Positions 23,301-34,400 of a stretch of 64,000 nucleotides of DNA are shown here, in pieces. The notes beneath the pieces are model-generated. The model had not been told where the DNA came from. It did not search any database and saw nothing but the letters and a program-made list of their open reading frames with translations. The position numbers were made by a program, and so were the translations under genes. Source of the stretch: Eopsaltria australis (Eukaryota > Chordata > Aves > Passeriformes > Petroicidae); contig JAVTVJ010001159.1 of the NCBI GenBank assembly GCA_034509425.1, forward strand, positions 433,146 through 497,145. Reading direction: 5' to 3'. How positions within the stretch are numbered: position 1 is the first letter of the stretch; every line of letters starts with the position of its first letter.

Positions 23301-25027
23301 TTTGGCAGGGATGGCAATGCAGGTACCTTCCCTGCAGGCTCAGGTTTGCTGCCCCCAGCTGAAGGCTGCCTGAGCCCAGGTTGGTGAGACACCTACGACA
23401 CCTCTGGTTCTGTAACAGCTCAGGAGGGCTTTGGACATGAAGGAAAATCCTTTCCAGCAGCTTCTGGTGGGACAGGGGTCTCAGACACGCCGTGGGTCCC
23501 TTACCAAGTCTGCAGAGACAAAACCAAACTGGCCCCTCTTGTCTTGTGCTGGGCAGGGCTGGGAGCTTGGCCCCTTCCCAGCCCTTCCCAGCTGGAAGCA
23601 GCTCCCTCTCCAGAAGGAGGGATGCTCCTCCCATCTCTCAGGCATGAAGGGGAGTGGGTATTTATGTCTGGTTTTTCCCCGCTGGCAGTTAATGGGCGTT
23701 TTAGCAGCACAAACAGAAAATGCTGCATATTCATCTTCCGTGTGTGGGACTGAGATGGAGAGGAGGGAAGGCAGAAGCACCTCGGGCTTGTTGCTCCAGT
23801 CTCCTCCTCGGCAATCATCTCAAGGATGAAGAATAACTTCATTTCCAGCTCTCACTCTGTCTCCTTTCCCTGCTCTTCGTGCCCACCCTGGCACATGGGC
23901 AAATCCCTGTGTGGTTACAATGCCTGGTGGAGCCCTGACCCTCCCTGGGCTCCTCAGGAGCAGGAAGAGGTGATAGAACCCGGGCTGTGTCTGGAAAGGT
24001 CAGGAAGTGCAGTCCATGCCCTGGCAGGGGTGCTGGCTTGGCAGAGCAGCAGCGGGGCCTCCAGCACAGCCCAGGGCTGAGGATGAGAGGCTCACACTGC
24101 ACCTGCCTGCTTCGGTTTGCTCCGAGCAGAGTTCAGTGGCATGGAAAAACACAGCCTCAAGATCGTCCTGCCCGTTCCACATGCAGCTCACGGTGTGTTT
24201 ATGTTCATGCTTGCCCAGCAGGAAGTGTTAATGACTAATTAATGCCAGCCCAGGTTCACAGACTGGCCTGGCACAGCTCTGGCTGCAGGAGCGCAGTGGC
24301 ACCAGCAGAGTTTCTGCCACACAGACTCGTTTCACACCAACCAACCCCACCAAGAGTCGTTCTGACTCGCCCTCCAGGAAACAAAAATAGTGCAGGGCCT
24401 TTGTGCCACATGTGGAAAATGGCATATGGATAATTTAAAGTGTTCTTTGGAAGCATCTGGAAATATATTGCAAAGCATTTTAGGAGAGCAGTAAATGTCA
24501 TGTTGGATTTTATGCAGGAAAGGATGTGCAACCTGCCAGGGCTGGGCCTTGCTTTCCTCAGCTCAGAGTGAGTGCAGAGTTTCCCAAACAGGCAGCCCGG
24601 CTCCCTGGGCTCCAGCACTGCTCAGCACCAGCTGCAGGAGGAAGAACGATCAGGAAGCCCTTGGTGCTCACAATCAAATCCCTCACAGAAGTTGGTATTT
24701 GAGCAGTAATTTGGGGGCAGACACCTTGGGAGCTGCGGGGATGCCAGCAAAGAGCGTTTCCCACTCCGTGCTGCTGCACCGGGAGATGCTCAGGCCCTGG
24801 AGGGGCTGGGCCAGCCCTTGGTGGGGGTTGGTTAATGCAGCCCAGGCTCTGCTCTGCCCCTGTTAACACAGCCCCAGAGGTGTTTCATCTTGGGCTGAAG
24901 CCTCTCGGGACAGGAAGGATCTCCTGCTTCCCCAAGTCCTTTATTCCACCTCCTCTCTTCAATCCAACACCCAGCCTGGGCTGGGGACCACCCGCTGCAG
25001 GGGCTGGGGCTGGGGCTGGGCAGGGAG
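23301..25027. other. Single-copy DNA, no gene recognised
   Basis: Unique sequence. 23640-23750 and 24420-24520 are AT-richer and could be conserved elements. 25000-25026 is 'ggggctggggctgggg' followed by more G runs, a G-quadruplex candidate at the border of the next CR1 copy. Confidence 0.4.
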
Positions 25028-25440
25028 GGGAGACACAGCTGGGAGAGCTGGGGGTGCTCACCTGGAGAGGAGAAGGCTCCAGGGAGAGCTCAGAGCCCCT
25101 TGCAGGGCCTGAAGGGGCTCCAGGAGAGCTGCAGAGGGACTGGGGACAAGGCCTGGAGGGACAGGAGGCAGGGAATGGCTTCCCAGTGGCAGAGGGCAGG
25201 GATGGATGGGAGATTGGGAAGGAATTGTTCCCTGGGAGGCTGGGGAGGGGCTGGGATGGAATTGCCAGATTTGCTGTTTGTGCCCCTGGATCCCTGGCAG
25301 TGGCCAAGGCCAGGCTGGACATTGGGGCTGGGAGCAGCCCGGGACAGTGGCAGGTGTCCCTGCATTGGCAGGGGTGGCACTGGATGGGATTTAGGGTCCC
25401 TTCCAACCCAAACCAATCTGGAATTCTCTGCAATTCTGGC
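25028..25440 (+). mobile_element. CR1 LINE 3'-end fragment, about 410 bp
   Basis: From the left: 'agctgggggtgctcacctgg', 'aaggctccagggagagctc', 'ctgaaggggctccaggagag', 'gaatggcttcccagtgg', 'ggctggacattggggctggg', then a near-complete tail 'cccttccaacccaaaccaat' and 'ctggaattctctgcaattct'. It is one of the most complete CR1 ends in the window and shows the order of segments found piecemeal elsewhere. Confidence 0.92.
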
Positions 25441-27833
25441 TCCTGTGCCTGTCTGAGGTCACTTCTCACTGTCCCAGCCCCCTGGGCTGCACCTTCCTTC
25501 TCCTCTTCCTCCTCTGCAGCTTTCCTTGCTGTTGTTACATTCTGGTTCAAGTGGGTTTTAATCCACATAAAACAACGAGCAAAATATAAAATATTATGAT
25601 ATGATGAATATGATTTTATATTGTAGTTAGCTCTAGGCATTCCTTTTCTTATTTCATCGTGATTGTTAGAGTTCTTTTATTCCTTTCATAAAGAAAAACA
25701 TTTAATGTAAAAATAAAAGGAATTTTGATGATTTGGGTGAATTGCAGTGCTCAAGGCTTTCCTCCACATTTGCTTAAAGATGTGTGTGAACTTTAATGCA
25801 AGAGCCCAAGGAGGAAACACCTCATCCAAATCCTGTCAAAGGCAGGAGGAGTTTGATCATGGAGCAGAGAGGAGCAGAGTGGCTTTGGGTGGGGAAAGGA
25901 GGGGTCCTTGTCACCCTCACATTTGGGGCCAGGCTGGAAATGTCTGCCCAGACCAGGACATCCAGAAGGTCCAAGGTGATTTGGAATTCTCCTCCAAAAT
26001 TCCCAGCTGGTACAAGGCAGGCAGTGCTGCTGCACTCTGAGCCCACAGTCCAGCTGTTCCATCCCATGGGATGAATCCAACAGGAGGAATGAGCCCTGGA
26101 GTGGGGCTGGGGGGCCCTGGGGTCTCCATGGATTGATGGGGCAGGAGCAGGCTGAGCTCTCCCACTCCCACCCACTCACCAGGGTCTCCATCAGGCCTCT
26201 TCCACTGATTCCTGTGATCACATTCTGCCCTTGGCACAAACACTTCAACCAGGAAACTCGGGTTGGTTTTTTTTTTCCCTGAACCAAAGCTGCTTAGTAG
26301 GAAAAGGTCTGGAGTTGAAAAGAGGAAAAGTTCTGGAGTTGAGGGGCTCATGGTGGGAGCCAGCACAGCCGATTCATAGGGACCAGTGTCAGGGTCAGTA
26401 AACGCCCTGGGATTCCTGGTCTGGACCCTTCTGAGCTGTCCCCAGCCCCCCAAGGGACAGCACTTCCAGAACAGCACTGGAGGAGCTGTGTTCCCATCCC
26501 GTGTGGAGCAGGGCACTGCCCCGTGCTGAGGAAAATCCTCTGCTGGGTGTCTGCAGCTGGGACGGGCGGTGCCTCTTCCCCTGGAGCCCAGCTCAGGAGC
26601 GCAGGGATGCACCGGGAGGGAGCTGTGACTTCCAGACTTCTGAGAGACCGTCACAGACAATAATCAGCCTGATACAAAGCCAATTACCAACTATATTTAG
26701 AAAGCCTTTGACAGCCTCCCCTGTTCAAACCCGGGGATATTTATTCATTATATTCCAAATGAGCTCTGTACCCTGGGGTTGATGCACATGTCACAGGCAC
26801 GGAGTGTCAGCAGCTCGGCACTGGCAGTGGCACCGAGCACTCCAGCCCTGTCCCCGTGTCACTGACAGGGGTGGCAGCAGGTCACAGACATCGATGGCAG
26901 CGCTGCCTCCAGGGACAATTAAACACTAAGTGGGCATCAGGCAGGATGACACCAGCGTGGGGAATATTCAGGTCACTGCAAAGTATCGATAGCAATAAAT
27001 CCCTGATGCTGCAGGAGCCACCTGGCTGGGAAACCGCGTGTGCTGTGCGGGAAGGGAGCATCAACAGGGGGGAAAGTCAGTTCAGAGCTGAGCTGGGAGG
27101 GGGCTGCTGCTCCGTGGCTGGAATGGGCATTCCTGGTGCCGAGAGGATGGCCCTGGCTCTCCCTGCCTGGCAGAGGTGTGAGCAGGCAGGGAGGGAGCAG
27201 CACTGGGAGATCCAGCAGCTCAGCACCGTCCCTGCCAGCTCTGCTCCTCAGCCTGCTCAGCCTCACTTCCCTTGGCCAAAGGCCGGGAGAGGGGAGCAGA
27301 GCCACGTGTGACCTCCTCCAAACTAAACTTACTCCTTAGTTTTAAAAGCTTTGAGGCCCAGGGCCAAATTCAGAGCTGACGCTCTACGTGGCACAAATTT
27401 CTGTCTCCCCTTCCCTCTCCCTTTCCCCACATAGAGGTTATTTTAGGCTGCGAGTTATTTTAACTCACACCTTTCCTTTGGTGCATAAATTACACTTATT
27501 TAGATTGCTTTCTGCATCAGCAACCAGAGGTAAGAAGTGCTCAGGGAGCCTCAGCAAACCTGAGAGGCTCTAAATGGTGCCACCTTCACCAGCAATGTTG
27601 AATTTGCCCCGTGGCATCCCAGGGATGCAAGCATCCTGACTGGAAGGGCCAAGGCAGGATATGGATGTGGTGTCACCCCTGCCCTGCTCTCCTGACTCGT
27701 TTGAATGGTCCACGATGTCCTGGCCAGGCTCAGAAAGCCTCTGGGAGTTTGTCCCTGGGTTTGGAGGCTCTTGCAGGGCTTCTACCAAGGGAAGAGTGGA
27801 GGTGTCACCAAGGCTGCACCATCACAGCAAGGT
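25441..27833. other. Single-copy DNA with AT-rich stretches
   Basis: 25560-25745 is strongly AT-rich ('aaaatattatgatatgatg'). 26640-26780 ('caattaccaactatatttag') and 26920-27010 are non-repetitive AT-rich candidates for conserved elements. No gene was recognised. Confidence 0.4.
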
Positions 27834-28450
27834 GGGCTCCTCAAATATCCCTGCTGGAAAGGGCTCCCCAAATATCCCTGCTGGAAATGATGCCTGAAGG
27901 ATTTTTTGCTTTTTCCTAAATACTTCTTACACAGTTCCCTATATCCACAGGTATCAGCATGCACACTTGTGATGCTTTAGGTGATAACTCAGCCTGGTTT
28001 CATGGTGTCCTGCAGGCTGGGAGACCAAACACCCCTGGAACCACAGAGAGTTAGAGACCAAACACTCTATTGCTGTAAGCACTCAAGGTCCCCGAGCAGG
28101 ACAGATTCTGTAAACAAGAAGTGAGCCCAGCCCAGCCCCTTATTGGGCCCTCTTGTTAGATATGCTAATGAGTAAGGTCTTTAATTGTACACTCGATTGG
28201 GGGTGGGGGGACATTGGGACGCTGTCACCGGGGTGAAGCCATGCATGGAATGGGATCCTATTAAATACCGAGGTAAACGACCCCAACCCTCTCACCGTGT
28301 CTGAGCTTTTATTTCCTAAGAGCAGGAAAAAGGCATCAGAAAGGGCTCCCCAGATATCCCCACTGGAAAGGGATCCCCAGATATCCCTGCTGGGAAGGGC
28401 TCCACGAATATCCCAGATGGAAAAAACTCCCCAGATTTCCCCACTGGGGA
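27834..28450. repeat. 27-bp minisatellite, 6 units, split by a solo LTR
   Basis: Two units lie at 27834-27860 and 27861-27887 and four at 28343-28369, 28370-28396, 28397-28423 and 28424-28450. Each reads 'gggctccccagatatccc' followed by a 'ctgctggaaa'-like end. Removing the LTR with one copy of the 4-bp duplication restores a perfect junction between units two and three. The array therefore existed before the insertion. Confidence 0.93.
27888..28338 (+). mobile_element. Solo LTR, avian ERV with 4-bp target duplication (copy A)
   Basis: Terminal inverted repeats TGATGCC...GGCATCA bound a 451-bp element flanked by 'gaaa' at 27884-27887 and 28339-28342. A 4-bp duplication points to a class I (gamma-like) or alpha-like retrovirus integrase. 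Inside are an ATTGGGCCC (CCAAT-type) word and 'ctattaaatacc', a possible polyadenylation or TATA word, which suggest plus orientation. No internal viral gene lies beside it. A second copy stands inverted at 37668-38122. Confidence 0.9.
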
Positions 28451-31351
28451 GGGCGAGAGCTAGCAGGGGTGTGAGCCAGGCTGGGACACCTTTCTTCCAC
28501 GGGAGGAAGGCTTTACATCAGCAGATGGTATCAAACCGTGGCTTTTGACCCAGGACTCCTGTTTAAACAAGCTGAGAGTTGATTCCCAGCTGGCAGCTCC
28601 TCCAAGCCCAGGTGATCTGTGTCCACCTCCAGCAGGAGCAGTTAAAGCGTAGTCAGCTCAGCCCAATTAACGAATTCTGCCCCTCAATGTGCATCTTACC
28701 TTAAGCTGAAGGTAAAGCCCAGCTCTAAAGGTCTAACCAGGTCCTTCCCAGGCTAAACCCCACTGTTCAGCCTGGTTAAAGCTCCGAGGGTTTGACCCTG
28801 GGATCAGGATTCGCAGCCTACGCTGTGTCTGGGCTTGTTGGATTCCGAGTGACAATTCCCAGGCACTCCAGTGGACTTTGCATTGAGCCACATTTACTGC
28901 TCCGAGCGCTGCCTCCATTCTCTGCTAAGTGTACCCGAGTTTTAGTGTTTAATATTTAAACATGAAAGTTCTTTTGAGACATTTAAAGCGGAATTATTAA
29001 CAGCCCCGTGTAGAACTGACAGGTTAACAGTGCGACAATTAAAAAGAAAGGTTAAATACATTTTCTTTTCAGACCAACTGCTGTTGCCTAAGACTAATAA
29101 ATCCACCAGGAGATGGTTTTTAGAGAGTGCGAGGGGCTGTGTGTCAGCTTTTATAGGCTGGAGTTTTTCAGAAATCACCACACTTCTCTTTCCAGGCAGC
29201 TACAGGTTTCAGACTATATTTAGCAGATGGGGCTTCTTCCAGAGAGTTGTGTGAATCAAGTTGGAAAGAAAAAAAAAAACTGGAATATAAAAAAAGCAAA
29301 CCCTACTGGCTGTGGGGCTTTAAACATTCAGGCTCACAGTTTGCTTGGCTTTTTTAATGTACCGTGTTTCTCTTTTGTCTTGATGGCTCTGAAAACACAG
29401 GGGCTGGAGAGCAGCAGAAAGTCTGGCTCTCTGAGGGATCAGTTCAAGTGCTGAACTCCTGCTTTTCCTTTGGAAAATCGCTGTCCCCCCTGGCTGACAG
29501 GGCACGGCCTCAGGAAGAGCCAGGGTGACCTTCTGGGGACAGGGAGGTGGCAGCTGGGACATCCAGGCTGTGAAATGGCCCCCAGCCCCTCCCGGGTGTT
29601 TGTGGGCAAAGTTCAGACCTTTCAGAGAGATGATTTCCATCTCTTTGCCGTGTCCAGCCACACAAACGTTCCCTCAGTGTGACTGCCACGTGCCCTGTGG
29701 CTGCACGGAGAACGTGTGGCTGCAGGGCTGCAGGAAAAGCAGATTAAAGGGTGACCCTGTGACACCCTGAGCGAAGGGGAGCAGGTGACCTCCAGAGGTC
29801 CCTGGAGCCCCAGCTGCCCTGTGACTCTGTGGAAGGAAGGGCATGAGAAGTGCAGGATGAATCCATTTATGACTTTGGAACGTGGAGCCCAAGGACGGCA
29901 ACCAGCTCCCTGCAGAGCCCGGGCAGGAATTGCTGCAGGGTGGACAGACGGACGAGGGAGGAGGTCTGGCTGTCCCCTTCCCTCTTCCCTCCCTCCCTCC
30001 CTCCCTCCCAGGAGCTGTCTCCTGGTCCCTCTCAGACCCCAAAGGACCCCAATCCAGCTCAGCATCACCTTTCCTACAGTTACATCTCTCTCCCAGCTTC
30101 TCTTCCAAGCTCCAGGAGCCCCTCCTTGCCAAGGCTCCTGATGGACATTGGTTTGGTCCCAAATTTGCCACCAGGAAGGGTCATGTGACTTACAAGTAGA
30201 GAGGAATATTTACTCACCCTGTGCTTTTAGCATGTTAAAAAACACTGCCTGGTGTTTTAAATGAGTTCCTGACAGCAGCAGTGCAGGTTCCAGACTATTA
30301 GAAGCACATCAGAGGAAGGCATTACAGGATGGCCACAAGCCATGGTTATAATCAACCTGGCCTTGATTTATTAAACTCTATAGCAACCCATATAAATTGA
30401 TTAGCCATTCATTAAAATGGCTGTTCATCATGGATTATCCCTTTGCACAAATTTAGAAAACTACTTGAGTTACGACCAGCCTGAAAGACAGAGGGAGAGA
30501 AGCCCAGGGTTAAAACTTTGGGGAGAGCACCAGGCTCCCTTCCAGGCTCCATCCTCTGAGGTTTCCCTCTTCCTGCCCTCCTTCAGGCCATGGTGTGAGC
30601 GTGGAGAGTGACACAACACTGCCAGCTCTGCCCAGGGGTCCCAGCAGTGTCCCCTTGCTGCACAGGGACACCCCACAGCGTGGTCAGCATTCCTGACTGC
30701 TGAGCAGCAGCTCTGAGGCTCCAAATGATCCCTGGGCATTAAACCACCCTCGGAGCTGCTGATGTTCAGAATCTGGGAGCAGAGGGTCTCCTTTAATGTC
30801 AAATGCATATTTTTAAAAGGTCAGTGTGACAGCATTATGGGGGACCTGGGGATACTCCACTCCCGCCTCAGCTCTGCCCTATCTGTCACCAACACGTGCC
30901 CGTGTCAGCTTTTCCACCCTCAGCACATCCCAGAGCTCCAGACTGCTCTGATCCTCCCTCTTCCCACATCCCCCGTGAATCCACAGCCACCAAATGTGAT
31001 AGGAAGGAATTACTGTTGTCATAAAACCGGCTCATTACATCCCTCCAGTCAGAGCTTTAATGAGCGCTGGGGCTGCACATGGAACGAGCTCCGGGGTGGC
31101 TTTCATTCACTCTGTGCAGGGGGCAGGCAGCTCCTTCCTGCAGGGCACCAAAGGAGCCATTGAGGAACACCTTGACCCTGCAGCGGTGCCTTGGGCAGCC
31201 TGAAGTGGCAGCTGGAGCTCCAGAGTGGAGCTGCTGGGTGTCCAGGGGGCTCAGAGCACCTGGAGAGTCAGGCTGGTTTGGAATAGACACCTCCTGGGAT
31301 GCTCTGATCCAAGAGAGCTCAGCACCGGCAGAGAGAGGGGTTTGCCCATCC
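28451..31351. other. Single-copy DNA with candidate conserved elements
   Basis: 28650-28720, 28930-29110 ('tgtttaatatttaaacatg') and 30190-30480 ('cccatataaattgattagcc') are AT-rich, non-repetitive and look like conserved non-coding elements. A (CCCT)n run lies at about 29984-30010. No gene was recognised. Confidence 0.4.
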
Positions 31352-31440
31352 TAAACCATCACAGAATTATTGGGTGGTTGGGTGGGAGGGACCTTAAAGC
31401 CCATCCCGTTCCACCTCCCACTGTCCCAGGGTGCTCCAAC
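31352..31440 (-). mobile_element. CR1 LINE 3'-end fragment, reverse orientation
   Basis: 'accatcacagaattattggg', 'gggaccttaaagcccatccc' and 'cctcccactgtcccag' are the reverse complement of the last 90 bp of CR1. The rest of the element is absent. Confidence 0.82.
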
Positions 31441-34400
31441 AAGGATGTTATTCCTCAGTATTCCCTGTGGTTTCCACCCAGCTGGTTTATGGCAAGCAGA
31501 GCCTTGAGGAACAGTCTGGGAAAGCTTTGATGAGCCCAGAGTTGCTGTGCTGGCATCAGTGCAATTCCAGCTGCTCCGAGCTGGCAGGAGCAGGGCAGGG
31601 GATGTTTTTATGGGGTTTCTCTTCTGGGGTGTGCAGAGCAGAGCTGACACAGACCCACAGGGCTCCCAGTGACTTTAATTAAAGTCACTCTGCAAACACA
31701 TCACCCAACACCCTGCAGGCAGGAGTGGGATGAACCTCGGGAATAACAGCCCTGCCCTGCAGTGGGGCTTGTTTCTTTGGAGGTGCCACGATTTCCACCC
31801 TGGGATCTGGAGCATTCCCGTGAAATCCCTTCTGGCACTGGATTTTATGGCAGCTTTCTCAGCTTGGAGCTCTGGTGGCTTTGGCAGGCCATCAGGCTGA
31901 GATGCAGCATCATTTCCCACCCCCAGCTGCTCTGAGCTCAGCTGTGTAACCCCATTGTCTCCAGCGATGCCCGGAGCTTTAACTGGGGCTGGAAGGGATT
32001 CATGCAGCTGGAAGAGATTGGTGCAGCTGGAAGGTCTCTGTCCCTCACTTAGCTGGGAGCAGGAAAGAGGGTAAACAAAACACATCTCGGCCAGTTCTGA
32101 CCAGTTTGTCCCTGTGGCCACACGTGGCAAGGCTTGGCTGCAGTCAGGCACCTCAGGAGATTTGTCCATGCAGGAACTCTCTGCAAAATTAATCTGAGTT
32201 AAGCAAAAGCTGAAATTTCCAGTGGATTTGCTAAACTGTATTAAGCCCCAGTGTGAGTTATGCTAAATGAAATGAAGACGATGTTAATTTTAAGAAGACT
32301 CCCGTGCGTGTTTGAGGAACATGTAATCATCATGGATATTTTCCCAGAGGAAAACCAGGGGGAGAAGCTGCTGAGTTGGGGGGATTGTGTGCCCGCTGCT
32401 CATTCCAAAATGAGGGAGAGGGATGTGGTTTTCCCACCCTGGAAAGCTGTGAGGAAGGCAGAAAGGATGGTGGCTCTGCACACTGCGTCATGCTGGGGTT
32501 CAGGGCTGGGTTAAGGAGGGGTCTCCCTGAAGCCCCAAAGCTGAGCCCCCCAGGCTCTCCCCAGCACAGCCCCTGAGGAGCAGCAACGCAGAGGATTTGC
32601 CATAAGAACTCCCTTCCCCAATCCTAATCCGTGTCACTTTAAGTACAGCAGAGAACCAAATCTGACAGCTGGTTGGGTTTACCCCAGCACCGAAATCTCC
32701 ATGTGAAATACTCTGGGCTTTTAAGCCCTGTTTATGCCCCAAAGTGAGAGCAGCATTAACTCCCTGAGTGCAGCAAACAACCTGACTGACACAAATGCAC
32801 TTATGTGGGGAAGAGGAACAAGCTGTGCTACCAGGAACGGCTTTATACCTCCAACTAAATCCACTCTTGCCTTTGTGCTGATACAACTAATCAGCAGTTA
32901 ATATGCAGTCCCATCAGCACACGGAATAACAAAGCCCTGTTTCCCCAAGATCTGCATTTCATGCTTGATTGCGAGCTCCGATCAAATCCTTTCCTGCCGT
33001 TCCAATGGGTTTTGCTAAATTCTCTCCCCCGGTGTGGAGGCTTTGATGACTGGTGAGGTAGAAGCCCACGCTCTGGCCTGTTGTGCAGACAAGAAATGCT
33101 GATTGGGAGCGTTTATGGGCTTTCTCTCCTCTACCTGACCAGTGTTTTCACAGTGAGGATAAAACCTTAATTGTACGTGAGACTGCTTTCCTCCCCCATC
33201 AAATCTGCTTGAAACTGCCAATGGCTTCAAAAATTATTAAGGTCAAAATAAACATGCAGGAACGCTCACGCATTCATTCCATCATCATATAAGCTTAATT
33301 TCCTTAGGCAAGCAGGCTAAAAATATCCCCCGTGCCCAGAAGAGGTAATTACACCGGCATAAAACTCCGTAGGGTCGTGCTGGTTCTCGCCGTGGTTTGA
33401 AGTGGTGCCCTGACACAGCACACCCCAGGCGCTCTCTGCCCACCCCACACACCTCCCACAGCCACAGCAGCTCCCACCCAGGACGGGGAAAACGCTGGGT
33501 TATGAATTCCCCCTGGTGTGGAGCAGAATCCCAGTTCCCAGGATGGGCAGGGATGGCCGAGCCCGGAGGGGGCCAGGGAAGGTCCTCTTGGGCTGTGTCC
33601 TCACCCTCCAGGACAATACACTCCTGAGGGCTGGGTTTGGGAAGCCAGGTGCTGTAATGATGACAGCAGATGACAGACAGTTCCAGATCCTCCCCTGCAC
33701 AGCCTCATCCCAGAGCTGGCACTCCCCACCGGGCTCTGGGAGGTTTTTGGCACAGAGCAAACCCCGCAGAGAGGCGTGGGCAGCTGGAGCTGGGCTGGCC
33801 CCGTGCCCCAGCCCTCCTGCTGCCCTCACACCTCACAGGGCAGGGGCTCCCTGGCCAGTGATGACAATCACCAAAGCTCCAGATTCAACTGGCCTCTCTT
33901 TTCAGGGAGAGAAAAATCCTGTGGCAGCTACACCTGCACTCGTGTGGCCACTTGAAAATACACTTGATGACCACATGCTCAGTCTGTGTCCCCCTTCCCA
34001 ATAATTCATACAGGAGCAAGGAATTATAATTATTTCTAAAATAATTTTTGACCCAAATAAGACCTCTCACTTCTGATTTTGGAGTGTTCAGGCTCCCCTG
34101 TGCCTTTTGCCAGGCAATCAGGGGCGACAGGAGGAGCTAACAAGGAGAGTGAGACAGCTCAGCTCCAGACAGGAGATGTGGCTTTGCCCAGTAACCTCAG
34201 CGCAGCGTTTGGAGCCCATCTCCTGTTGAATGGAGTCAGTTCTTTCCCTGCAGGGCCTTGTGTGGACGATCTCTTGGGACTGAGTCCTTCTTGCCAGGCA
34301 CAAGGGACCCATTTCTAGGTCCTGGAGTGGTAAATCCTCCATCATATTTTCCATTTGAAGCTCTCCACACAGGTAGTTGGGTTGGCTGTTTGATGCCATT

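Noticed and set aside
24835..25640. Overlapping frames of about 250 codons on both strands
   Set aside because: Most of the span is the CR1 3' region, which is non-coding in the intact element. The same peptide (DGRLGRNCSLGGWGGAGMELP) recurs at 17808 because the repeat does.
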